Of a stretch of DNA of 64,000 nucleotides, positions 1 to 7,516 are shown piece after piece. Positions within the stretch are counted from its first letter, which is position 1. Each line of letters begins with the position of its first letter. Source of the stretch: Novosphingobium decolorationis (lineage in GTDB: Bacteria > Pseudomonadota > Alphaproteobacteria > Sphingomonadales > Sphingomonadaceae); contig NZ_CP054856.1 of NCBI RefSeq assembly GCF_018417475.1, positions 4,574,209-4,638,208 on the forward strand, in the 5' to 3' direction. Under the pieces are notes generated by a model. It ran no database searches and was not told the DNA's origin. It saw only the letters and a list, made by a program, of their open reading frames with translations. The position numbers were made by a program, and so were the translations under genes.

Positions 1-379
1 GGTAATACTGGCCGTCGAGGCCGGTCCGCACGGTCACCAGGTCCGGATCGAGCGTACCGGCGTGCAGGACGCTGTCGGCAAGACTGGTGTCGACCAGCTG
101 GCGCCGCTCGAGCGCGTCGAGCCCGGCGACCGAAGCCCGGGCCGCCTCGTTGGCGGCCTGCTGCAGCGAATGGGCGGCCATGAACCAGCCGCCGTAGGTC
201 ACAACGCCCAGAAGCAGCATGATGAGGACGGGAAGGGCGAGCGCGGCCTCCACCAGGACCGCGCCGCCCGTGTGGGCGGGCAGGCGCCGGATCCGCGCCA
301 GGCGCCGCGCGACGGGAGCCAGAATGCGGCGAGGCCGCGCGTAACGTGGGTAAATGGCTCCTCCGATAGCCTTGGTCAT
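1..379 (-). CDS. TadE-like pilus assembly protein (3' end outside window)
   Basis: Reading leftward from an ATG at 379, an open frame of 126 codons runs off the window edge. After a basic N-terminal stretch comes a typical TadE/TadG pseudopilin-like segment (about residues 38-65): small residues and a Glu (GGAVLVEAALALPV), then a hydrophobic helix (LIMLLLGVV), then an Ala/Gln/Asn-rich amphipathic stretch (SLQQAANEAARASV). TadE-like proteins are bitopic inner-membrane minor pseudopilins of Flp/tight-adherence pili. A good ribosome site (AAGGAG) precedes the start. Other tad genes would be expected to the left, outside the window. The family call rests on the motif; whether it is TadE, TadF or TadG is not resolved. 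Confidence 0.72.
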   Translation of the reverse strand, partial: MTKAIGGAIYPRYARPRRILAPVARRLARIRRLPAHTGGAVLVEAALALPVLIMLLLGVVTYGGWFMAAHSLQQAANEAARASVAGLDALERRQLVDTSLADSVLHAGTLDPDLVTVRTGLDGQYY

Positions 380-569
380 CGTCTCTCTCCTTATCTCCAC
401 GTTCAGGATGCGCGCGGAATGCAAAGGAGAGTTTGCAGGTTCGGAAGGACCGTCCTTGTATTTTACACAGTGAGGCCTCGGGGAAATTCCCCCGGTTTTG
501 AGACTTTTGGTTGCCTGGTTAATTTCAGGAAAAGGTTTGGCCCCGTCATCCTTCGTATTGGACAGATGG

Positions 570-1064
570 TTACTGCAATTTTCTGTTTACCTCTATTTGT
601 CCCGCAATTCTGGGAGGGGCAGACGCCTTCCTCTCGAAATGCCAATACGCGAGCCCCGTGGGCACACCCCAAGTGATGCCGAATGCGCCACTCTTGAAGG
701 TCGCAAGGGTAAGTGGCCCCCAAGTCAGGCCGGTGAAAAGCCATAAGAAGATGAGCCCCGCCACGGCTCCACACAGTGCGGCGAGCAGAGCCATCCAGGG
801 GGCGTCGCGCCAGGGGCCCAAAAGTGCGCGGAGAGGCAGGCCGAAGAGACATAGCCCGAGTGCCGTGAAAGGGATGGCGAACGTGCCATACCCGGCGATG
901 AGAACCGGGATGATCCACGCTTCGTGTGCGGACGTGAACAAGGGCTTCGTTTCAACGCTGGCAATTGCCAGCAAGAACAGAGCCGTCCCCGCATAGGCTC
1001 CCACTGCTGCGGATTTGGCTAGGGTCGAAAAGCGGCTGTGGGTCGGGTAGTCGGGCACAGGCAT
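570..1064 (-). CDS. Hypothetical membrane protein, 164 aa
   Basis: I do not recognise a family. The protein has about four hydrophobic segments (roughly residues 17-37, 50-80, 90-112 and 124-141) with short loops and a charged C-terminal tail, so it is probably a small polytopic inner-membrane protein. The start is an ATG with only a weak ribosome-binding sequence. It stands alone, with a PAS regulator gene upstream on the same strand. Codon use and GC match the neighbours. A GC-rich hairpin lies about 80 bases past the stop but lacks a convincing T-run. Confidence 0.6.
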   Translation of the reverse strand: MPVPDYPTHSRFSTLAKSAAVGAYAGTALFLLAIASVETKPLFTSAHEAWIIPVLIAGYGTFAIPFTALGLCLFGLPLRALLGPWRDAPWMALLAALCGAVAGLIFLWLFTGLTWGPLTLATFKSGAFGITWGVPTGLAYWHFERKASAPPRIAGQIEVNRKLQ

Positions 1065-1162
1065 TGCTCAAGCTTGGAACACTGAGCCGGATCGGACAAT
1101 CTCCGGGCGGCTGGCCGCATCACGGCGGCACTCTGCATTTGCTCCGCTGCAGGCAGGTTGTT

Positions 1163-2044
1163 TCAGGCGCTGTCGCTCTCGTCGGTCAGGACGGCGATGG
1201 CACCTTCGCTGCCGTAGACCCCTTCGAGCTTCACCAGCGCCATGCACAGCGGGATCGTTTTGCCCCGGTTGGTGAGGAAGTGAGTGTGCAGGCGGACCGG
1301 CTCGCCGCCGCGCAGAACGCCTTCGAGCGCTTCGCGAAAGGTGACCTTGTCGGGCAGATCGACCAGGTCGGTGAGGGCGACGCCGATGAGACGCTCCTCG
1401 GGCAGGTCGAGCATTTCGCAGAAAGGGGCATCGACGCGGTCGATGGTGCCACGCACGGAGACGCGGGCATAGGCCACGCCGCCATGCTTGTTGAGCGCCT
1501 CGATCATGGCTTCCTTGACGTTGGCCTTGAAGTGGCGTTCCACCTCCTGGGTGATGTCGTGGAGGCGGATGGCCAGACGGTCCTCGAGCGGGAAGGTCTG
1601 GAAGCGTAGCCAGGCGTTCTCGACGAAGGGAGAGGGGATGTCGGCCATGTTCGGGTGCCCGTGCACCAGCGTCTGGCGGGCCTGGACTTCGAGCAGGCTG
1701 CCGCTGATGCAGGGCAGGGCCTCGATCAGGCTGGGGCCGATCAGCGTGCCGGGCTGCGACTTGGTCAGGGCGTGGGCATTGCGGTTGGCGTAGACGACAC
1801 GCATGTTCTCGTCGCAGGCGATGATGCCGTCGTCGATCCAGTCGGCCAGCGCGAAATTGGCCGATTCGTTGCGCTGGTTGGGGTTCTCGCCCGGTTCGCT
1901 GCCGCCAATCCGGTTCCACAGGTCAATCGGGCAAAGCACGTGCGTCTCGCGCCCGTGGTGGGTGATGAAAACCGGCGAATCGTGTGCTTCATCGCGAAAC
2001 CGCGCGAACTTGCGCACGAACTCGGCCGCTGAGACGTAGCCCAT
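1163..2044 (-). CDS. PAS-domain regulator with Phd/YefM antitoxin-like N-terminus
   Basis: This 293-residue protein (start chosen at the ATG at 2044; the frame is open back to 2098) begins with about 45 residues resembling the Phd/YefM antitoxin DNA-binding fold: VSAAEFVRKF, then PVFITHHGRETHVL and a 'PIDLWNRI' helix. It is followed by two PAS-like sensor modules (about 60-165 and 170-285); the first carries the hallmark 'WIDDGIIACDENMRVVYANRNA'-type start, split here between DGIIA and VVYANRNA. No kinase, GGDEF or output domain follows, so output is probably DNA binding through the N-terminus. No toxin gene is adjacent. Palindromes upstream (2194-2243) are candidate autoregulatory sites. Family assignment by motif; ligand unknown. 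Confidence 0.7.
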   Translation of the reverse strand: MGYVSAAEFVRKFARFRDEAHDSPVFITHHGRETHVLCPIDLWNRIGGSEPGENPNQRNESANFALADWIDDGIIACDENMRVVYANRNAHALTKSQPGTLIGPSLIEALPCISGSLLEVQARQTLVHGHPNMADIPSPFVENAWLRFQTFPLEDRLAIRLHDITQEVERHFKANVKEAMIEALNKHGGVAYARVSVRGTIDRVDAPFCEMLDLPEERLIGVALTDLVDLPDKVTFREALEGVLRGGEPVRLHTHFLTNRGKTIPLCMALVKLEGVYGSEGAIAVLTDESDSA

Positions 2045-2193
2045 ACCTGGCGTGCCCTCTTTCTCTCTCCAACCCGGCCTTGGCCAGGTCCACTGCAACG
2101 GGCAGCAGGGGTCTCGTGTGGTCCACGTTCACATGGATCCATGGCCCTGCTGCGTCTCGAACGTTGCGATCCCGAAGGGCAGGGTACGAGCCA

Positions 2194-2243
2194 AGTGTAT
2201 AACACTATTTTAAGATTTCGGGCAGCCACTATGATCCATAGTG
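2194..2243. promoter_or_regulatory. Two short palindromes upstream of the PAS regulator
   Basis: Within AT-rich sequence ahead of the PAS regulator lie two perfect dyads: AGTGT-ATA-ACACT (2194-2206) and CACTATG-ATC-CATAGTG (2227-2243). Both contain the hexamer CACTAT, repeated 24 bp apart. The arrangement suggests binding sites for a dimeric regulator, possibly the antitoxin-like protein itself. No mapped promoter; function inferred. Confidence 0.45.
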
Positions 2244-2282
2244 AACGTATTGGCCGCCTATGTGCCTCGTCCCAACGCAAAC

Positions 2283-2310
2283 GGGGCGGGCTGGATGTCC
2301 AGCCCGCCCC
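2283..2310 (-). terminator. Stem-loop terminator after icd
   Basis: A perfect 13-bp GC-rich inverted repeat with a two-base centre (about 12 bp as RNA) lies 37-64 bases past the icd stop. On the minus strand it is followed by a short T-rich stretch (GTTTGCGTT). It probably ends icd transcription before the PAS regulator gene. Confidence 0.7.
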
Positions 2311-2346
2311 GCGTGTCGGTTCCGATGAAGGAAGCCGGGTTTCGGC

Positions 2347-3576
2347 TTAGCCGAGGCCCTGGGCCTTCATTTCCTTCTCGAGGTTCTCGACGATCGCCTC
2401 GAAGAACTGCTCGGTGGTCATCCAGCTCTGATCCGGACCGATCAGGAGCGCGAGGTCCTTGGTCATCTTGCCGCTCTCGACAGTCTCGATGCAGACGCGC
2501 TCGAGGGTCTCGGCGAAAGCGACGACGTCCGGGGTGTTGTCGAACTTGCCGCGGTAGGAAAGGCCACGGGTCCAGGCGAAGATCGACGCGATCGGGTTGG
2601 TCGAAGTGGCCTTGCCCTGCTGGTGCTGGCGGTAGTGACGGGTCACGGTGCCGTGGGCAGCTTCGGCTTCAACGGTCTTGCCGTCGGGCGCCATGAGAAC
2701 CGAGGTCATGAGACCCAGCGAGCCGAAGCCCTGCGCAACCGTGTCCGACTGCACGTCGCCGTCGTAGTTCTTGCAGGCCCAGACGAACTTGCCCGACCAC
2801 TTGAGCGCCGAGGCGACCATGTCGTCGATCAGGCGGTGCTCGTAGGTGATGCCGGCTTCCTTGAACTTCTCGGCGAAGCCTTCGGTGTCGAACACTTCCT
2901 GGAACAGATCCTTGAAGCGGCCGTCGTAGGCCTTCATGATCGTGTTCTTGGTCGACAGGAACACCGGCCACTTGAGGTTGAGGCCGTAGTTGAACGAGGC
3001 GCGCGCGAAGTCGCGGATCGACTCGTCGAGGTTGTACATCGCCATGGCGACGCCCGGAGCCGGGAAGTCAAACACTTCCTTGTCGATGACCTGGCCGTCT
3101 TCGCCTTCGAACACGAGGCGCAGCTTGCCCGGGCCCGGGATCAGCGTGTCGGTGGCGCGGTACTGGTCACCGAAGGCGTGACGGCCGACCACGATGGGGT
3201 CGGTCCAGCCCGGAACCAGGCGGGGCACGTTGCTGATGACGATCGGCTCGCGGAAGACAACGCCGCCCAGGATGTTGCGGATCGTGCCGTTGGGCGAACG
3301 CCACATCTTCTTGAGGCTGAATTCCTCGACGCGGGCTTCGTCCGGGGTGATCGTGGCGCACTTGACGGCGACACCGTATTCCTTGGTGGCGTTGGCGGCG
3401 TCGACGGTGATCTGGTCGTCGGTCTCGTCACGCTTGGTGACCGAGAGATCGTAGTACTTCAGATCGATGTCGAGGTAGGGAAGGATCAGGCGTTCGCGGA
3501 TCCACTCCCAGATGATCTTGGTCATCTCATCGCCGTCCATTTCGACGATGGGGTTAACTACCTTGATTTTTGCCAT
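2347..3576 (-). CDS. icd: NADP-dependent isocitrate dehydrogenase
   Basis: The 409-residue protein is a full-length dimeric, eukaryote-like isocitrate dehydrogenase that oxidatively decarboxylates isocitrate to 2-oxoglutarate with NADP in the TCA cycle. Diagnostic segments include the N-terminal [13 protein letters not shown], substrate-binding [12 protein letters not shown], the NYDGDVQSD metal/substrate loop, and [17 protein letters not shown] near the NADP site, followed by [11 protein letters not shown]. The start at 3576 is preferred over an upstream in-frame codon because it opens with MAKIKV and has GGGGAG upstream. Monocistronic, closed by a strong hairpin. A Fur-box-like sequence about 120 bp upstream suggests iron-responsive control. 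Confidence 0.97.
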   Translation of the reverse strand: MAKIKVVNPIVEMDGDEMTKIIWEWIRERLILPYLDIDLKYYDLSVTKRDETDDQITVDAANATKEYGVAVKCATITPDEARVEEFSLKKMWRSPNGTIRNILGGVVFREPIVISNVPRLVPGWTDPIVVGRHAFGDQYRATDTLIPGPGKLRLVFEGEDGQVIDKEVFDFPAPGVAMAMYNLDESIRDFARASFNYGLNLKWPVFLSTKNTIMKAYDGRFKDLFQEVFDTEGFAEKFKEAGITYEHRLIDDMVASALKWSGKFVWACKNYDGDVQSDTVAQGFGSLGLMTSVLMAPDGKTVEAEAAHGTVTRHYRQHQQGKATSTNPIASIFAWTRGLSYRGKFDNTPDVVAFAETLERVCIETVESGKMTKDLALLIGPDQSWMTTEQFFEAIVENLEKEMKAQGLG

Positions 3577-3693
3577 TCGAGAAAAGCTCCCCTGGGGTGA
3601 AGGTGGGTGAGAATTGGGCCGTCTCTTAGGCAGAGAGCGCCCGTATAGCAAGGCGGGTCTGTCCGGGCGTCCCGGAGCCCCTTGCAAGCTTGA

Positions 3694-3712
3694 GATAATG
3701 ATTTGCATTATC
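3694..3712. promoter_or_regulatory. Fur-box-like operator between icd and the Nudix gene
   Basis: The 19-mer GATAATGATTTGCATTATC matches the classical Fur box GATAATGATAATCATTATC at 16 of 19 positions; only the three central bases differ. The flanks extend it into an 8-bp perfect dyad (AGATAATG / CATTATCT). It is centred about 127 bp upstream of the icd start codon and about 150 bp upstream of the divergent Nudix start. A TATACG -10-like hexamer lies closer to icd (minus strand, 3647-3642) without a good -35, which would fit activator-dependent expression. In vivo occupancy is inferred. Confidence 0.6.
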
Positions 3713-3855
3713 TGATCTGCGCAAAGGCATGGTGAACGGCTACGGCGACCGGGTCTGCATCGATAGCGCCGGGATGCGGGGCGGCGAAGTGGCGGGAAGG
3801 CGGGCGCGGCGCGCGATTGCGCGGGTGCGGCTCTTCAGGCATCGCTGCGCGCACC

Positions 3856-4305
3856 ATGCGAATCCGCCGTGCCGCCCGCTTGCTTGTACTCGACGCGCAG
3901 TTGCGCGTTTTGCTGCTGCGCTTCGTCTTTCGTGAGGGCGCTTTGCGCGGAGGCGATTTCTGGGCGACGCCGGGGGGCGGGCTCGAGCCGGGCGAGGACT
4001 TCGCGCAGGCGGCCATGCGCGAACTGTTCGAGGAGACCGGCCTTGCGATGCCCGATCCCGGGCGCGAGGTGGCGCGGCGCACGGTGCGCTTCGTCATGCC
4101 CACGGGCGAGCCGGTGCAAAGCGAAGAGCGCTACTTCCTGGTGCGCCACGACGGTGCGGCGCTGTCGGCGCTCCATCGCACCGCGCTGGAGCAGGGCGCC
4201 ATAGCCGGGCACCGCTGGTGTCCTCGTGCCGAACTGGAGCGGCTGGACGAACAGGTCTGGCCCGAGGACCTTGCGGCCATGCTCGTCGATGCCGGAGTGT
4301 GGTGA
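3856..4305 (+). CDS. Nudix hydrolase
   Basis: A 149-residue Nudix protein starting at MRIRRAARLL. The Nudix box (G-x5-E-x7-REUxEExGU) is complete at residues 41-63: GGLEPGE, seven residues, then RELFEETGL. This is the Mg-binding site that cleaves nucleoside diphosphates linked to a second moiety. The substrate cannot be read from the sequence. Single-domain, of usual length. The tRNA-Val gene and its terminator follow on the opposite strand. Confidence 0.9.
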   Translation: MRIRRAARLLVLDAQLRVLLLRFVFREGALRGGDFWATPGGGLEPGEDFAQAAMRELFEETGLAMPDPGREVARRTVRFVMPTGEPVQSEERYFLVRHDGAALSALHRTALEQGAIAGHRWCPRAELERLDEQVWPEDLAAMLVDAGVW

Positions 4306-4333
4306 GCGGGGAAGAGCGCGCAAAGCCCCAAAC

Positions 4334-4365
4334 AAAAACCCCGCCTGGCTTTTCAGCCGGCGGGG
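4334..4365 (-). terminator. Terminator after tRNA-Val
   Basis: An 11-bp GC stem with one bulged base and a TTTC/GAAA loop (4339-4365) is followed on the minus strand by TTTTT. It sits 11 bases past the tRNA 3' end, so it is a Rho-independent terminator of tRNA-Val. Confidence 0.85.
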
Positions 4366-4375
4366 TCTTGCGGAA

Positions 4376-4450
4376 TGGTGGGCGTAGCAAGGATTGAACT
4401 TGCGACCCCTACGATGTCAACATAGTGCTCTACCACTGAGCTATACGCCC
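4376..4450 (-). tRNA. tRNA-Val(GAC)
   Basis: The minus strand folds into a complete cloverleaf: acceptor GGGCGTA/TACGCCC, D-arm with AGCTCAGTGGTAGAGC, anticodon stem CTATG/CGTAG with loop TTGACAT (anticodon GAC), and a T-arm with GTTCAATCC. Discriminator A is followed by an encoded CCA at 4378-4376. Confidence 0.96.
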
Positions 4451-4548
4451 ATTCCATTCGAGCGTTCCGAGAAGTTGTCCCCCTCGGTGGAGAGGCCCTC
4501 TAAAGGGGCTTCCGATTCTTGGCAAGGGCTTTTTTCAGAAAAATGTAA

Positions 4549-4923
4549 TCAGATCTGCGCGTGCTCGCTCAAACCGAACATTCGCTGCACTTCCAAGACG
4601 ATATCGCGCAGGTGGAAGGGCTTGGAGAGGACCTTGGCCTGGGGCGCCTCGCGGCTCGCGCGCAGCGATACGGCGGCAAAACCGGTAATGAACATGACCT
4701 TGGTGGCGGGCGCGATCTTGGCGCAGCGCTGGGCCAACTCGATGCCGTCCATCTCGGGCATGACGATGTCTGAGAGGAGCAGGTCGAAGCTGTCGCTTTC
4801 GAGGTGGGGCAGCGCTTGCGTGCCTCGGTCGACCGCGACGACGTCGTACCCGGCATTTTCCAGCGCGCGTGCAAGGTAGGTGCGCATGGCCTGATCGTCT
4901 TCGGCTAGGAGGATGCGGATCAT
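4549..4923 (-). CDS. cpdR: CpdR-like single-domain response regulator
   Basis: This is a stand-alone receiver domain of 124 residues, starting at MIRILLAEDD (ATG at 4923). The acidic pocket (E8-D9-D10), phospho-acceptor D52 within LLSDIVMPEMDG, T80 and K101 of the LSKPF motif are all present. The closest match I recognise is CpdR. In Caulobacter, unphosphorylated CpdR primes the ClpXP protease for cell-cycle substrates, and the CckA-ChpT relay phosphorylates it. No output domain and no partner kinase are nearby, as usual for this gene. It diverges from an N-formylglutamate amidohydrolase homologue. Assignment is by sequence resemblance. Confidence 0.85.
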   Translation of the reverse strand: MIRILLAEDDQAMRTYLARALENAGYDVVAVDRGTQALPHLESDSFDLLLSDIVMPEMDGIELAQRCAKIAPATKVMFITGFAAVSLRASREAPQAKVLSKPFHLRDIVLEVQRMFGLSEHAQI

Positions 4924-5218
4924 CTCTTGTTTTATTCCAACCTGGTGTTCGTGTGCGACCGCGAGGCGGTGTCTTGTGAAGCGGCCTCCCGATCCGATGT
5001 AATCGGACCAACCGCTCCAGATTATGGCTTCCCGCATATTCGGAATCATCAGGTGAATCCATCAAGCGGAAAAAATGCTCTGGGCGACTCGCCATAGCGC
5101 GGTTGGGGTTAAATTTCTTGCCCGGAATGGACCTCGGGCCCTGTCGGGGGAGGGCCTGTCCTGCAGGCCGTGCGACGGGGCTTTGACAGGGGCGCGGGAA
5201 CGGGGCAGCGTTCGCCGC

Positions 5219-6220
5219 ATGTCGCCTGTCCCCCATTCACCAGATTCGCCCTCCGGCCCGGATGCGCCGTCCCTCGCGCTTTCGGGAGGCAATGTGCCGG
5301 GGCATGCCGGGCGCCAGCCTGCCTACACGCTCCACGGCGGCGGTGCGGGGGAGATGCCGATCCTCTTGGCCGTGCCGCACGCGGGCAGGGCCTATCCCGA
5401 GGCGCTGCTGGGGGACCTGCGCGAAGCGGGGCAGGCCAGTGTGCGGCTGGAGGATCGCTTCGTCGATATTCTTGCGCGCGGCGTGGCCGAGGCAACCGGC
5501 GTCGACTTGCTCCTGGCCCACGCGCCGCGGGCGATGATCGATCTCAACCGCGCGCCCGAGGATGTCGACTGGGGCATGGTCGAACGCATGCCCGGCGAAA
5601 GGGTAGCGGGCGCATCGCGTGGAGTGCTTTCGCCGCGGGCGCGCAGTGGTCTTGGTCTCATTCCCCGGCGTCTGCCCGGTATTGGTGAATTGTGGCGCCG
5701 TTCGCTGCGCCGCGAGGAAGTCGAGGCCCGGATCGCGCAGGTCCATGCGCCCTACCACGCCGCGCTCGCGCAGCGTCTGGCGGAAATTCGCGCGCGCTGG
5801 GGCGTGGCGCTGCTGGTCGATCTGCATTCGATGCCGCCGCTCCAGGCCCGGCCCGGCCAGACCAGCGCCGAGATCGTGATCGGGGATCGCTTCGGGGCGA
5901 GTTGCCATGGCGCGGTCATCGCCGCGACCTTTGCCCATTTTGCCCGTTGCGGGCGCGCTGCAGCGCATAATCGGCCCTATGCCGGTGGCTATGTCCTCGA
6001 CCGTCATGCTGCGCCCCGTCGCGGCATTCACGCGCTCCAGGTCGAGATTGACCGGACGTGCTATCTCGATGCGCAGATGCGCACGCCGAGCGCGGGCGTG
6101 GACGTTCTGGTGGAGCAGCTTGCAGGCCTGGTGCGGGTCCAGGCTGCGGCGGTCATGGAGCTGGCGCGCCCGCGCGGGGCTGAGGAGGGCGGCGAGGATT
6201 GGCCGCTCGCCGCGCAGTAG
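5219..6220 (+). CDS. N-formylglutamate amidohydrolase family protein
   Basis: The 333-residue product (ATG at 5219) carries N-formylglutamate amidohydrolase family motifs: AVPHAGRAYPEALLG near the N-terminus, the DLNR block (MIDLNRAPEDVD), LLVDLHSMPP, IVIGDRFGASC, PYAGGYVLDRH and the ALQVEIDR segment. Characterised members hydrolyse N-formyl-L-glutamate, at the end of one histidine-degradation route, in a metal-dependent reaction. No hut genes are adjacent, so the physiological substrate is open. The first ~40 residues are low-complexity and may be partly untranslated. Confidence 0.85.
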   Translation: MSPVPHSPDSPSGPDAPSLALSGGNVPGHAGRQPAYTLHGGGAGEMPILLAVPHAGRAYPEALLGDLREAGQASVRLEDRFVDILARGVAEATGVDLLLAHAPRAMIDLNRAPEDVDWGMVERMPGERVAGASRGVLSPRARSGLGLIPRRLPGIGELWRRSLRREEVEARIAQVHAPYHAALAQRLAEIRARWGVALLVDLHSMPPLQARPGQTSAEIVIGDRFGASCHGAVIAATFAHFARCGRAAAHNRPYAGGYVLDRHAAPRRGIHALQVEIDRTCYLDAQMRTPSAGVDVLVEQLAGLVRVQAAAVMELARPRGAEEGGEDWPLAAQ

Positions 6221-6255
6221 CCAAACGAGGTCTGGCGCCTCGCGCAGGCAGACCT

Positions 6256-6287
6256 AAAAAAACCACCCCGCGCGACGCGCGAGGTGG
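6256..6287 (-). terminator. Intrinsic terminator of the predicted sRNA
   Basis: An 11-bp stem with one C-A mismatch and a 3-nt loop (6263-6287) is followed on the minus strand by seven T. It is oriented away from the downstream amidohydrolase gene, so it fits a separate minus-strand transcript. Confidence 0.8.
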
Positions 6288-6359
6288 CCAAGGTTCAGGG
6301 AGGAGGTGCACATCGAGTGCACCAGCCGATCGGGCCATGAGGGTAGCGCCGATCAGGCT
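6256..6359 (-). ncRNA. Predicted ~104-nt small RNA with CCUCCUCCC motif
   Basis: Four elements line up on the minus strand. (1) A sigma70-like promoter: TTGAAC, 16 bp, TATGTT. (2) Stem-loop 1 starts exactly at the predicted first base: AGCC(T)GATCGG pairs with CCGATCGGCT around a 15-nt C-rich loop. (3) Directly adjoining is stem-loop 2, GGTGCAC/GTGCACC with a 5-nt loop. (4) A single-stranded CCUCCUCCCU (6306-6297) is followed by an 11-bp terminator hairpin and seven T. The C-rich motif is complementary to Shine-Dalgarno sequences and recalls the alphaproteobacterial CcsR/cuckoo sRNAs, although there the motif usually lies in hairpin loops. No convincing ORF accounts for the region. Prediction only. 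Confidence 0.65.
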
Positions 6360-6365
6360 GGCTCC

Positions 6366-6393
6366 AACATAGCGAACCTTGTGCCGAGTTCAA
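6366..6393 (-). promoter_or_regulatory. Sigma70-like promoter of the predicted sRNA
   Basis: TTGAAC (6393-6388) and TATGTT (6371-6366) are separated by 16 bp. The expected start is near 6359, the first base of stem-loop 1. This lies beyond the sapC terminator, so it is independent of sapC. Confidence 0.6.
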
Positions 6394-6508
6394 GCGATTC
6401 TTCCACGCAAAAATTGCGCATCATGTCCAGTTAAAAAATCACGTGGTCGGATTATCAAATCCAATTGTGACATTTTTGTCATGAAGGGTTCGGTAACCTT
6501 CAAAAGCA

Positions 6509-6552
6509 GCGGCCCGGGCGGACTTCGCGTCTGCGTCGTCCACCCGGGCCGC
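6509..6552 (-). terminator. Terminator after sapC
   Basis: A 14-bp GC-rich stem with one mismatch (6509-6523 with 6538-6552) is followed on the minus strand by TGCTTTTG. It lies 72 bases past the sapC stop. Confidence 0.7.
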
Positions 6553-6624
6553 GGGTATTTCCGGTCGGGCGCGAGGCCCTAGAGGGGTGCCTGGGATCCG
6601 GCGTGCCGGGTCAGGGCGCCCCGG

Positions 6625-7410
6625 TCAGGCGTTCGCGGCGGGAGCCTGCGCGGGGGCCTGCGGGCCCTTGCCCTGCTGCATCTGGCGGCCGAAGATGTCG
6701 CGCACCAGGTCGAGCGAGAAGAGGTGGGCGTAGATCAGCGCGAGGAGGCCATTCTGGTTCCACTGGCGCAGGATGTCGCCACGCACTTCGCGCAGCTTGT
6801 TCTCGTCGACCATCTTGAAGCCGCGGTAGTTGAAGGGCTGGCCGCCGCCGATGTCGATGTTGAGCTCACCGTCCATGAGCAGGTCGTGCTTCTTGAGCTC
6901 GGCCATGAAGTTGCCGGTCTTCGAACCCGCCATCTCGAAGTTCTCGCAGAACTTGAGCATGTTCTTGGTGGTGTCGGTCGGTTGGCCGTCGGCGAACAGG
7001 GCCTCGCCTTCCTCGATCTCGCCGATCAGGTCGCTGCTGGGGTCCACGCAAAGCGAAAGCTCTTCGCTGTCCGGACGCAGGCGCGCGAGCATGAAGGGGT
7101 AGCGACGCGCGTAAGCGGGGATGTAGACCGGGTTGGGAACCGTGCCGTCGTCCTCGACGAAGACGTTGACGCCCTCGTTCATGCCCATCAGCGCGAGCGG
7201 GATCGGCTGGTCGGAGCCGGTGAAGATGATCGGGAAGTGGCGCTGCGCCTGCGGGAACTCTTCGACGGTCAGGGGAATCGAGTTTACCCCGGCCAGCCAG
7301 GTCGCCTTGTCGGTCGAACGCGTCTTCCAGCTTGCGTGCTGCTGCGAATTGAGCGGCACCAGATCCTTGTAGAACAAGGGAAGGGATGGATTCTGTGGCG
7401 CAGTGGCCAT
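6625..7410 (-). CDS. SapC family protein
   Basis: The 261-residue protein matches the SapC-like family: LFYKDLVPLNSQQHASWK near the start, HFPIIFTGSD, NVFVEDDG, then YIPAYARRYPF, followed by GEALFADG, NFMAELKKHDLL and the C-terminal LREVRGDILRQWNQNGLL region. SapC was first described as an S-layer-associated protein in Campylobacter. In sphingomonads it is often found near TonB receptors and carbohydrate genes, but its biochemical role is unknown. It has no signal peptide and ends in an Ala/Pro/Gln-rich tail. It is monocistronic here. Confidence 0.88.
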   Translation of the reverse strand: MATAPQNPSLPLFYKDLVPLNSQQHASWKTRSTDKATWLAGVNSIPLTVEEFPQAQRHFPIIFTGSDQPIPLALMGMNEGVNVFVEDDGTVPNPVYIPAYARRYPFMLARLRPDSEELSLCVDPSSDLIGEIEEGEALFADGQPTDTTKNMLKFCENFEMAGSKTGNFMAELKKHDLLMDGELNIDIGGGQPFNYRGFKMVDENKLREVRGDILRQWNQNGLLALIYAHLFSLDLVRDIFGRQMQQGKGPQAPAQAPAANA

Positions 7411-7516
7411 TGCAATACTCTCCGCGATCGAGGTTTCAAAAAAGATCAGCGCGTGGCTTTAGTGGCTTGATTGCGGCCGTGCAAGCCGAGGGTTCCCGCC
7501 ACTAGGGGACTTCTAC

